DNA of 64,000 nt from UBA9676 sp035532275 (GTDB taxonomy: Bacteria; Actinomycetota; Actinomycetes; Streptosporangiales; Streptosporangiaceae), in assembly GCA_035532275.1 (NCBI GenBank), contig DATKRG010000025.1, forward strand, positions 28,965-92,964, in the 5' to 3' direction. The position numbers and the translations under genes were made by a program. Below, piece by piece: positions 37,922 through 46,016 of this stretch. Position 1 is the first letter of the stretch. Every line of letters starts with the position of its first letter. A model generated the notes under the pieces. That model was given only the letters and a program-made list of their open reading frames with translations. It had not been told where the DNA came from and ran no database searches.

Positions 37922-38665
37922 CTACGCGTCAGGCCCGGGCTCGGGATCCCATCCGGGCTCGGGATCGGCCGCGAGCCAGGTGTCGAACTCGGCCCACTCG
38001 ACCCCGGCGCGCACGCCAACCCGGTCTGCCTGCTCCCGCTCCTGCTCCAGCGCCTCGCGGACCACCTGGTAGGCCAGCCCGGCCGGGTAGCCCTTGCGGG
38101 CAAGCATGCCGACCAGGTGACGGACCCTGGCCGGGAGGGGGCGTCCCCGGGTGGCCTCGACCCGTTTGGCGACCAGCCGGCGGGCGGTCGCGGTCTCCTC
38201 CTGGGGGCCGAGCGAGGCGACTGCGGCACGCACTTCGTCAACGGCGACGCCCCGCTGGCGCAACTCGGCGGACAGCGCCCGCCTGGCCAGGCCGCGGCCG
38301 TGATGCCTGGTCTCGACCCAGGCCTGGGCGAACGCGGCATCGTCGATCAGCCGGACCTCGGTGAACCGGCCGAGGACCGTCTCCGCGACATCGTCCGGCA
38401 CCCGGCGGCGGCGCAGCGCGCTGGCGAGCTGCGCCCGGGTGCGCGGCCCGGTGGCAAGCAGCCGCAGGCAGATCTCCCGCGCCGCCTCCCCCGGGTCCGC
38501 ACTCCCGGCTGCCGCATCACCCGCACTCCCAGCTGCGGCGTCACCCGGCCGGCCATCCCCGGCCCGTCTTTTTCCCGGCCGGCTGCCTGCGGACCGGCTG
38601 CCTGAAGGCCGGCTGCTCCCAGCCCGGCCCGCTGCCTGGCCGCCCGGGGCCTCGTTACCCGACAC
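37922..38665 (-). CDS. recX: Regulatory protein RecX
   Basis: A 247-residue RecX, which binds RecA filaments and limits their growth. The helical RecX repeats follow a 70-residue Ala/Gly/Arg-rich leader (AREICLRLLATGPRTRAQLA; LRRRRVPDDVAETVLGRF; RLIDDAAFAQAWVETRHH). I use GTG 38665, which overlaps the recA stop by 11 bp; a longer start at 38713 also exists. Coupling with recA is typical. The C-terminal tail (WLAADPEPGWDPEPG) is acidic. Confidence 0.88.
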   Translation of the reverse strand: MSGNEAPGGQAAGRAGSSRPSGSRSAGSRPGKRRAGDGRPGDAAAGSAGDAAAGSADPGEAAREICLRLLATGPRTRAQLASALRRRRVPDDVAETVLGRFTEVRLIDDAAFAQAWVETRHHGRGLARRALSAELRQRGVAVDEVRAAVASLGPQEETATARRLVAKRVEATRGRPLPARVRHLVGMLARKGYPAGLAYQVVREALEQEREQADRVGVRAGVEWAEFDTWLAADPEPGWDPEPGPDA

Positions 38666-41600
38666 CGCCAGGGGCACCGGACAGCCTCGTGGCCGACCGG
38701 GCGCCTGATGCACCGTCGGATGCCGCGTCGGGCACCGCGCTCAGGTTCCCGCCTGCTCCGGCGCCACCCGGCCCGCTGGCCCCGTCAGGCCCGCCGCTGG
38801 ACGGGTCCGCATCCAGGCGCGGCCCCACGCCGAGCTTCTCCTTGATCTTCTTCTCGATCTCGTTGGCAAGGTCGGGGTTGTCACGCAGGAAGGCGCGGGC
38901 GTTCTCCTTGCCCTGCCCCAGCTGGTCCCCCTCGTAGGTGTACCAGGCACCGGCCTTGCGGACGATGTTCTGCTCGACCCCGAGGTCGATCAGGCCGCCT
39001 TCCTTGCTGATCCCGAATCCGAACAGGATGTCGAACTCCGCAGTCCGGAACGGTGCCGCCAGCTTGTTCTTGACGACCTTGATCCGGGTCCTGCTGCCGA
39101 CCGGCTCGGTGCCGTCCTTGAGTGTCTCGATCCGGCGCACATCAAGCCGCACCGATGAGTAGAACTTCAGCGCCCGGCCACCGGTGGTGGTTTCGGGGCT
39201 GTTGTGGACCATGACGCCGTCGACGAAGTAATTGTGTGATCCCTCCACCTCGATGTCGAAGCGGTTCATGGACCGCGTCGGGGCCTTGACGTGGATATCG
39301 AGGATGGTCGCGGGCATAAGCCCCACCGCGGCATCGGTGAACTCGGGCTGCACAGCGAACCGGCCGCGGAACCGCGGCAGCAGCTTGTACTCCATCGAGG
39401 GATGGATGTAGCGGGCCACCAGCCGCTGGAACTTCTCTGTGCTGGCCGTGGTGAACTGCAGGACGCTGATCCGCCGCGCCCCGCGCTCGGTGAGCTTCAC
39501 GTCAAGGCCAGGCGAGTCCCGCAGGTACTGCACGAGCCGCTGCCGTGACCCCGGGCTCATCGCCTCGACACAGATCTCGATCCGGCCGGTGCCGCCCTTC
39601 GTCCGTTCCTGCACACCCTTGGACCGCACGGTGAAGCAGCCGTCGTCCATGTACCAGACGGCGAGCGCCAGCGGCGTGAGCGCCTTGAGGTAATCCCAGC
39701 TGAGGTGCTTCTTGCCGTCACCGAAGTAGACGGCATCGTGTAGCTCTGCCAGTTCCGGGAGCGGGTGGATGTCAGCGAACACGGCGCCCTTGGTATTGGT
39801 GGACCTGCTGCACGGGATGTTCCCGAGCATCTCCACCTTCCAGTCCAGGTAGGCCGCCTGCTTCGCGCCATGGCCCATCCGGAACCGGGTGCCAGCCCTG
39901 CCACGGGTGTTCGGGGAAAGGTTCCCGTCGCCCATCAGCGAGCCCAGGATGAGCTGCAGCTGCCGGGGGCTCAGCCGTCTCGGCTCGGCGGCCACCACCC
40001 GGTCGCCTGGGATCAGTTCCCCGGCCGGCCGCCAGCCCCCGGGGGTACGGATCAGGTGGTTCTCGGTCGCCGCGAACTGGGACTTGCCGTTTCCTCCCGA
40101 CTTGGCCACCGTGAACTGGAGGAACCGCTCGGTACGCCCGTTGTTGAACCAGTTCACGATCCGCCGCGGGACGACCCGGTCCTGCTCGGGATCGTACGAG
40201 AGCACCTCGACGTCCAGCCGCTGATTGACGATCTTGCCGATCTTCTCCTGAGTGCCGTCCGCCAGGGTCACCCTGGTCCCGTAGGACATGCACCCGAACA
40301 TCACGCCGATCTTCTCCCGCAACTGGTTGATGAAGATCGCGGTGGTCTTCGTCTGGCTGATCGCACCGGTGAGCTTGCGCAGTGCCTGCGACATGAGCCT
40401 GGCCTGCAGGCCGACGTGGCTGTCCCCCATCTCGCCATCGATCTCGGCCCGGGGCACGAGCGCGGCGACCGAGTCAATGACGACGATGTCGATCGCGCCG
40501 GAGCGGATCAGCATGTCGGTGATTTCCAGCGCCTGCTCACCGGTGTCGGGCTGGGAGACGAGCAGCCCGTCAGTGTCCACCCCGAGCTTCTGGGCGTAAT
40601 CGGGGTCAAGCGCGTGCTCGGCATCGATGAACGCCGCGATCCCGCCCGCCTTCTGCGCGTTAGCGACCGCATGCAGGGCCACGGTGGTGTTGTGCGTTGG
40701 CACGCAGTCACGTCCTGCCAGATACGTCCGGCTGGGATGGTCCACCTGGATGCAGCGCACGGGCACCGATGGGACCGGCTCGACCGCCGTGATGTAGCGA
40801 AGACGGGCACGACCTGCATCAGCAAGCTGACGATGACCCTGCTTGCGGCGGAGTCTGAAGAATTCCCCGGATTCGCTGTCAGGGGTGAAGCCAACTGTCC
40901 AGCACTGCTGATGTTTGGGGCCGTACCTGCCAGCTTCCCGGACGCTAAGCCGGGTCGTTAGACCCAGCGAGTGAACCAGCTCCAGCAGACCGTCGATGAT
41001 GGCTTTGTTCGTATTCACGAACCGGATCAGGCCGCTGCCGCGCCGGATCGATCCGTCGGTGTCAAGAAGTCCGGCAAGCAGGGCACGGCGCTGTTCCTCG
41101 CTTCCGCGAAGGTACTGCATGGGGATGTGCTTGTTGTGCAGTACACCGAGCGGGCGGAGTTCGTCCTTCAACCCCTTGACGTAGTACACGTACCGCTTCC
41201 GCTCAGCCGTTGTCGGCAACGCCGCTGCATGGAACGCCTCGAGCAACTCCGGATCAGCCGTGGTGAACGTTTCTCCGTCGCTACTGCCGTCACCCAGCCA
41301 TAGCCCGAGCACATACGGATCAAGGGAAAGTTCTGCGTCGGGCAGCACAAAGGGCTCCGTCGTGGGGATCGCGTGGTTGACCTGGCGCCCAACTCGAAGG
41401 GTCGCGGCTATCTGCGCGGTCGTCCGGAGCCCACAGCGATTCGACGAGCGCCCGCGGCGCTCCACATCGGTCTCCGTCACCCACAGATGGTCGGCGTCAG
41501 CGACGATCTCGGCGCCGTCGGAGAACCTCACCCGGAAGCACTCGTGACCTGCCATGACAGGCGTGGCGAACGTCACCCGGGTGATCGAGCCATCACTGGT

Positions 41601-41921
41601 GAAGATTTCCTCGCCCGGCGACAGCTCGCCCATGGTGGTCCAGCCCTTGGATGTCGGGATGGGCGTGTCCAGAGCGAGTGCCTTTCCTGATCCTTCTGGT
41701 CCGTAGATCTCGACCACCCGGCCGCGCGGGAGACCGCCGATGCCGAGCGCGACGTCCAGCGCGATCGCCCCGGTCGGGATCACCTCGATCGGCGCCCGCG
41801 CCTCGTCGCCGAGCCGCATGATCGAGCCCCGGCCGAACTGCCGCTCGATCTGGGCGAGCGCGGTCTCCAGGGACTTCTCCCTGTCGCCGACCTTGCCGCC
41901 CGCCCTGTCGCTGCCTGCCAT
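38655..41921 (-). CDS. recA: Recombinase RecA precursor with two inteins
   Basis: A 1088-residue reading frame encoding RecA interrupted by two inteins. Exteins are residues 1-80, 412-543 and 908-1088; joined they give a 393-residue RecA with intact Walker A (GPEGSGK+TT), IDSVAALVPRAEIDGEMGDS, INQLREKIGVMFG+SPETTTGG and the C-terminal domain. RecA drives homologous recombination and LexA cleavage. Both inteins keep terminal His-Asn and the needed nucleophiles, so splicing is expected; without it RecA would lack a working P-loop. ATG 41921 has GGGAG upstream, and an SOS box lies 141 bp upstream. Confidence 0.97.
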   Translation of the reverse strand: MAGSDRAGGKVGDREKSLETALAQIERQFGRGSIMRLGDEARAPIEVIPTGAIALDVALGIGGLPRGRVVEIYGPEGSGKALALDTPIPTSKGWTTMGELSPGEEIFTSDGSITRVTFATPVMAGHECFRVRFSDGAEIVADADHLWVTETDVERRGRSSNRCGLRTTAQIAATLRVGRQVNHAIPTTEPFVLPDAELSLDPYVLGLWLGDGSSDGETFTTADPELLEAFHAAALPTTAERKRYVYYVKGLKDELRPLGVLHNKHIPMQYLRGSEEQRRALLAGLLDTDGSIRRGSGLIRFVNTNKAIIDGLLELVHSLGLTTRLSVREAGRYGPKHQQCWTVGFTPDSESGEFFRLRRKQGHRQLADAGRARLRYITAVEPVPSVPVRCIQVDHPSRTYLAGRDCVPTHNTTVALHAVANAQKAGGIAAFIDAEHALDPDYAQKLGVDTDGLLVSQPDTGEQALEITDMLIRSGAIDIVVIDSVAALVPRAEIDGEMGDSHVGLQARLMSQALRKLTGAISQTKTTAIFINQLREKIGVMFGCMSYGTRVTLADGTQEKIGKIVNQRLDVEVLSYDPEQDRVVPRRIVNWFNNGRTERFLQFTVAKSGGNGKSQFAATENHLIRTPGGWRPAGELIPGDRVVAAEPRRLSPRQLQLILGSLMGDGNLSPNTRGRAGTRFRMGHGAKQAAYLDWKVEMLGNIPCSRSTNTKGAVFADIHPLPELAELHDAVYFGDGKKHLSWDYLKALTPLALAVWYMDDGCFTVRSKGVQERTKGGTGRIEICVEAMSPGSRQRLVQYLRDSPGLDVKLTERGARRISVLQFTTASTEKFQRLVARYIHPSMEYKLLPRFRGRFAVQPEFTDAAVGLMPATILDIHVKAPTRSMNRFDIEVEGSHNYFVDGVMVHNSPETTTGGRALKFYSSVRLDVRRIETLKDGTEPVGSRTRIKVVKNKLAAPFRTAEFDILFGFGISKEGGLIDLGVEQNIVRKAGAWYTYEGDQLGQGKENARAFLRDNPDLANEIEKKIKEKLGVGPRLDADPSSGGPDGASGPGGAGAGGNLSAVPDAASDGASGARSATRLSGAPGGVG
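39201..40292 (-). mobile_element. RecA intein 2, class 1 with LAGLIDADG endonuclease
   Basis: Residues 544-907 of the precursor (364 aa). It starts with Cys (CMSYGTRVTLADGT), has block B SQFAATENHLIRTPGGW, ends in VDGVMVHN and is followed by Ser, so it has all class 1 splicing residues. Endonuclease motifs are LILGSLMGDG (about 114-123) and LAVWYMDDG (about 210-218). Insertion point (IGVMFG|SPETTTGG) and sequence match what I know of the Mycobacterium leprae RecA intein, which is 365 aa long. The homing motifs keep their acidic residues, so activity is possible. Confidence 0.95.
40689..41681 (-). mobile_element. RecA intein 1 in the P-loop, class 3 (WCT) type
   Basis: Residues 81-411 of the precursor (331 aa), inserted between Lys80 and Thr412 of Walker A. 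It begins with Ala (ALALDTPIPT), so class 1 chemistry is impossible. The class 3 residues are present: Trp67 in VADADHLW, Cys310 in VPVRCIQVD, Thr329 in PTHN, with terminal His-Asn and Thr at +1. LAGLIDADG motifs are VLGLWLGDGSS (124-134) and LLAGLLDTDG (201-210), both with acidic residues. Its ends are nearly identical to the FtsK intein's. Confidence 0.93.
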
Positions 41922-42061
41922 GGGTACTCCCGTCGGGATCAAGGGCTTCTTGTCGGTCCGACGCTACGCAGCGCCACCGACAAAACTCCGTGCACTGGTC
42001 CGCCGCTGTGACTGCCCGGCCTTGCCGCGACCCGGGTCACCACGTAGGTGCCTACTCTAGG

Positions 42062-42075
42062 CGAACAACTGTTCG
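42062..42075. promoter_or_regulatory. SOS (LexA) box upstream of recA
   Basis: CGAAC-AACT-GTTCG, a perfect actinobacterial/Gram-positive LexA operator, 141 bp before the recA ATG. On the recA strand it is followed by CTAGAGTAGG, where TAGAGT could be the -10, closely resembling the DNA-damage promoter arrangement of M. tuberculosis recA. Confidence 0.9.
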
Positions 42076-42179
42076 ATCATGAGCAGGACACGCCACCCTG
42101 GCAAGGAAAATTTCGGCGGCGGCGTGGCCGTGCCCGGCGCGGCGGGCGGGGGCACCCGGCGCGCCTGCCGGATGCCGGC

Positions 42180-42374
42180 TCAGCGCAGCCGTTCGGGCAC
42201 GTCGAACGCCTCGCAGACCGCCCGCCAGATGGTCTTCGCGTCGACACCGTCGGCCAGTGCCTGGTCCACCGTGCGGCCGCCGAGCCCGGCCAGCACGTAG
42301 TCCTTGGCCACGCTTTCCGCGTAGGAGTCGCCGAACTGTGCCCGCATCCGTTCCCAGAACACCGTCAGCCGCAC
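42180..42374 (-). CDS. DUF3046 protein
   Basis: A 64-residue protein of the DUF3046 family (LTVFWERMRAQFGDSYAES near the start, VDAKTIWRAVCEAFDVPE at the end), which sits just upstream of recA in most actinobacteria. Function unknown; its constant place suggests a link to recombination. GTG start at 42374. The SOS box lies between it and recA, so recA can be transcribed separately. Confidence 0.9.
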   Translation of the reverse strand: MRLTVFWERMRAQFGDSYAESVAKDYVLAGLGGRTVDQALADGVDAKTIWRAVCEAFDVPERLR

Positions 42375-42504
42375 GGCGCCCAGGGTACCGGCCGGCGAGG
42401 CGGACAGCGGCCGGGAGGGAATCGTGATCTCCCGTCAAGAATGCCGTCAGGTTCGTGGGGAAAAGTTCCTGAGGGGACATACAAAGACGGCGCGGGAGCA
42501 TGGG

Positions 42505-43212
42505 ATGACTCTCCGGGAAGACTCCGGGAACAGGCCACTGACGGTCACCGGACAGCTGGCGGCCGGCGAGACTGACCCGCTGGCCGGGCCCGATCCCCCA
42601 GCCGGCCAGCCCGGCCTGGCAGACCAGCTCACCCTGACGGACCAGCCCGGCCCGGCGGAGCAGCCCGGCCCGGCGGACCAGCCCGGCCCGGCCAGCCAGC
42701 CCGCCCCGGTGACCACGGCGGCCGACCCGACCGGCCCGCCGCGTTCCCGCACCGGTCTCCTGCTGCTCGGCGGCGCAGCGGCCATCTGCCTCGCCGCACT
42801 GGCCGGCCTGGCCGTCATCGTGCTGCCCGGTACGTCCAAAGGCCACGCCCGGCCGGCCCCGCTGCCACCGGTATTCCGCCTCCGGACCGGCGACTGCGTC
42901 AATTCCCCGCCGAACGCCATCACCGCACCGCAGGTCCTGCCGTGCGGCCAGCCACACAACGGGGAGATCTACGCCACGTTCAGCGTGGCCGGGCACCGCT
43001 GGCCCGGGACGGCGGCCATCGGCGCCCAAGCCCGCCAGGGCTGCGCGGCCCGGCTGGGCGGCTACCTGAACCCGCAGCTGGCTACCGCTGTCCTGGCCGA
43101 GTCCTACATCTACCCGGACCAGGGCGCCTGGGACGCCGGTGAGCGGACGGTGATCTGCGAGATCCGCAGCACGGCAGGGAAACTGACGGGTTCGGTCCGC
43201 GGCCTGCACTGA
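42505..43212 (+). CDS. Septum-formation-like membrane protein
   Basis: A 235-residue protein: a Pro/Ala/Gln-rich N-terminal region with repeats of QPGPA(E/D), one membrane helix (LLLLGGAAAICLAALAGLAVIVL, about residues 102-124), and an extracytoplasmic domain with four cysteines (GDCVNSP, LPCGQPHNGEIYATF, GCAARL, VICEI) typical of the 'septum formation' family (PF13845-like). CGQPHNGEIYA is the diagnostic piece. ATG 42505 follows GGGAG. Role in division is inferred from the family name only. Confidence 0.75.
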   Translation: MTLREDSGNRPLTVTGQLAAGETDPLAGPDPPAGQPGLADQLTLTDQPGPAEQPGPADQPGPASQPAPVTTAADPTGPPRSRTGLLLLGGAAAICLAALAGLAVIVLPGTSKGHARPAPLPPVFRLRTGDCVNSPPNAITAPQVLPCGQPHNGEIYATFSVAGHRWPGTAAIGAQARQGCAARLGGYLNPQLATAVLAESYIYPDQGAWDAGERTVICEIRSTAGKLTGSVRGLH

Positions 43213-43445
43213 CCGCCCGGCAGCCCGCCGGGAAGCTGCCGCCCGGCTGCGGCACCGCCAGCGCTGATCATAGGGAGATATCCTGCTCGTCAGGGGCAAG
43301 CTGCCCGTGCCGTGGGGCAAGAGCCACGCTGCCGCGGCAGGGGTCAGCAAGCGCCGCCGGGTGAAGAGCCAGTGCTGCCGGGGGGAGCGCAGAGATCTCG
43401 GTACCGGTCCCGCGGTGGGACACCGCGCCTGATGGGCTCGCTTAC

Positions 43446-45905
43446 ATGCGGGAGCTGCTCGCGAGCCTGCCCGCCGCGATCGCCTACCTGGCCGGGCCCG
43501 ACCTGGTCATCGATTTCGCCAACGATGCCTACCGCCGCCTCGTCGGCGACCGGGACGTGATCGGCAAGCCATTGCGGGAAGCCCTGCCGGAACTGGCCGG
43601 GCAGGGACGGCTCGAGCTGCTGGGCAGGATCCTGCGAACCGGCGAGAGCGTCCGCGGCATCCAGACCCCGGTCTGGATCCACCGGCCGGGCGAGGAGCGC
43701 GTGCAGCTGTTCCTGGACTTCTTCTACCAGCCGGTCCGCGGCGAGGACGGCGCCGTCGCCGGAATCCTCGTGTACGCGGCAGACGTGACCCCGCAGGTCC
43801 GCGACCGGCAGAACCTGACGGCGCTGGCCAGCAGGCTGGCCAGGACCGAGGAGCGCTTCCGGGCGCTGTTCGAGACCATGCCGCAAGGCGTCGTCCAGTA
43901 CTCCGCCGACGGGCAGGTCCTCGGCGCGAACCCGGCCTCGCAGCGAATCCTCGGCCTGTCCGAATCCGAGATGACCACCTGGCCGCTGGCCAACATCGCG
44001 GAGGCGGTACACGAGGACGGCACCCAGTACCAGCCGGAAGAACTGCCGGTGAGCAGGGCACTGCGGACCGGCAAGGTCGTCACCGGGCAGGTGCTGGGGA
44101 TCCGGCACGGCCGGACCGGTGAGTTCCGCTGGACGGAGGCGACCGCGGTTCCCGACATGCTGGACGAACAGGGCCGGCCGCAGCGGGCTTATGTCATGTT
44201 CGCCGACGTGACCGAGCAGCGCCGGGTGGCGGCGGCGCTGCGGGAGAGCACCAGTCTGCTTGGCAGGCTCCGGGAGGCGAATGTGCTCGGCGTGCTGGTC
44301 GCCGGCGAGGAGCGGATCTACGAGGCCAACGACGCGTTCCTCGACATCATCGGCTACAGCCGGGCTGACCTGGAGGCCGGGCGGATCTCCATTCCCGTGA
44401 TCACCGCGCCGGAGTGGATGAGCCGTGACCTGGACGCCCTGCGCCAGCTGCGCACGGCCGGCGCCTTCCAGCCGTTCGAGAAGGAGTACGCCCACCGGGA
44501 CGGGCACCAGGTGCCGGTCGTGGTCGGCGGTGCCGTGATCAGCCAGGACCCGCTGCGCTGGGTCACCTTCGTGGTCGACCTGACCGCCCGGCAGCGCGCC
44601 GAAGACGAGCGCGCCGAACTCCTGGTCCGCGAGCGCACCGCCAAGACCGAGGCGGACAGTGCCGGGGAACGGCTCACGTTCCTGCTGCGCGCCGGGGCGA
44701 TGCTGGCCGCCACCCGGGACCGGCACGAGCTGCTTGAGCACGCCGCCCAGCTGGTGGTGCCGGTCCTGGCCGACCACTGCGTGGTGTTCCTCCCGGCGGC
44801 GGACAGCACCCTGCACGCCACCTCGTTCGCCCACCGCGACCCCGCGCGTGCCCCGGTGCTGGCCGAGTTCCGCCGGCACAAGATCCCCGCGGCGGGCCCG
44901 ATGTCGATCCAGATGGCCTACACCACCGGGACCAGCCAGCTCCTGCGCCATGCCGATGCCCAGCTGCCACGGTGGCAGGATCTCGCTCCGGGCCTGACCC
45001 AGATGCTGGCCCGGCTGCGGGCCGACAGCGTCCTGGCCGTCCCGCTGCTGGTGGACCAGCGCCCGATCGGGGTCCTCGCCCTCGCCCGCGACGCCCACTG
45101 GGGCGGCTTCGCCGCCACCGACATCGAGGTGGTCGAGGAGTTCGCCCGCCGGCTGGCGGAAGGGATCGCCACCGCGGACACGTTCGTCCGCGAGCACACC
45201 ATCGCGGAAACCCTGCAGCGTTCCGTCCTGCCCGGCACCCTGCCCACGATCCCGGGACTGGATCTGGCGGTGTCCTACCTGCCCGCCAGCGAAGGCGCCG
45301 ACGTCGGCGGGGACTGGTATGACGCCTTCCCACTGGACGACGACCGGGTCGGGCTGGTGATCGGCGACGTGACCGGCCACAACATCACCTCGGCTTCGAT
45401 GATGGGGCAGGTCCGCAGCCTGCTGCGGGCCTACGCCATCGATCACCGCGACCCCGGCGAGGTGCTCGGCCGGACCAACGCCGCACTGGCCCGGCTGCTG
45501 CCCGAGGCGCTGGCGACCGCCGTCTACGCCGTGCTCGACCTGGCGACCGGCGAGCTCAGCTACGCCAACGCCGGGCACCCGCCGCCACTGGTGACAGCCG
45601 ACGACGGCCGGGTCGACTACCTCGACGGCACGACCGGCACCATGCTCGGCGCCTGCTCCGAAGCGACGTTCAGCACCGGTCACTGGTTGCTCAAGGGCGG
45701 CGCTGTGCTTCTCTACTACACCGACGGGCTGATCGAGAACCAGCGGCGCGACATCACCGAGGGCCTGGCCGTGCTCGCCGCCGCCATGCAGCGATGCACG
45801 GCGGCGTCAGCCGAGCAGACGTGCGCCACGGTCCAGTCCAGTCTGCTCGGCACAGGCGTGCGCGATGACGACGTGTGCCTGCTCGCCGTCCGGCTCCCTG
45901 GCTGA
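43446..45905 (+). CDS. PAS-GAF-PP2C (SpoIIE/RsbU-type) serine phosphatase, copy 1
   Basis: An 819-residue signalling phosphatase. Three PAS-like domains (about 1-115, 138-260, 275-385), a GAF domain (about 420-585) and a C-terminal SpoIIE/PP2C domain with metal-binding aspartates in GADVGGDWYDAF, IGDVTGH and DDDVCLLAVRL. Such proteins dephosphorylate anti-anti-sigma factors in response to ligands or redox/light cues. The gene downstream is a full-length paralogue. ATG 43446 is used; the paralogue's TTG start corresponds to a TCG here at 43398, and homologous codons (VPV-R---APD) extend upstream of the ATG. Confidence 0.9.
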   Translation: MRELLASLPAAIAYLAGPDLVIDFANDAYRRLVGDRDVIGKPLREALPELAGQGRLELLGRILRTGESVRGIQTPVWIHRPGEERVQLFLDFFYQPVRGEDGAVAGILVYAADVTPQVRDRQNLTALASRLARTEERFRALFETMPQGVVQYSADGQVLGANPASQRILGLSESEMTTWPLANIAEAVHEDGTQYQPEELPVSRALRTGKVVTGQVLGIRHGRTGEFRWTEATAVPDMLDEQGRPQRAYVMFADVTEQRRVAAALRESTSLLGRLREANVLGVLVAGEERIYEANDAFLDIIGYSRADLEAGRISIPVITAPEWMSRDLDALRQLRTAGAFQPFEKEYAHRDGHQVPVVVGGAVISQDPLRWVTFVVDLTARQRAEDERAELLVRERTAKTEADSAGERLTFLLRAGAMLAATRDRHELLEHAAQLVVPVLADHCVVFLPAADSTLHATSFAHRDPARAPVLAEFRRHKIPAAGPMSIQMAYTTGTSQLLRHADAQLPRWQDLAPGLTQMLARLRADSVLAVPLLVDQRPIGVLALARDAHWGGFAATDIEVVEEFARRLAEGIATADTFVREHTIAETLQRSVLPGTLPTIPGLDLAVSYLPASEGADVGGDWYDAFPLDDDRVGLVIGDVTGHNITSASMMGQVRSLLRAYAIDHRDPGEVLGRTNAALARLLPEALATAVYAVLDLATGELSYANAGHPPPLVTADDGRVDYLDGTTGTMLGACSEATFSTGHWLLKGGAVLLYYTDGLIENQRRDITEGLAVLAAAMQRCTAASAEQTCATVQSSLLGTGVRDDDVCLLAVRLPG

Positions 45906-46016
45906 CCGCTGGCCGCTGACCGTTGACAAGCTTCTGAGCAGCCACGACGCCGATTAGTGGAGATATTGTGACAAGGAGGGCCAGCCACGACCGGGCTGGC
46001 GGGGGGTGGAGAGATC

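Noticed and set aside
38655..41921. recA as a frameshifted or chimeric assembly error
   Set aside because: The frame is unbroken, insertion points are exact, and both inserts have full splicing and endonuclease motifs.
45923..45966. TTGACA upstream of the second phosphatase as a -35 box
   Set aside because: No -10-like hexamer at 16-19 bp; the shared GGAGATAT motif is too far away for the pair to form one promoter.
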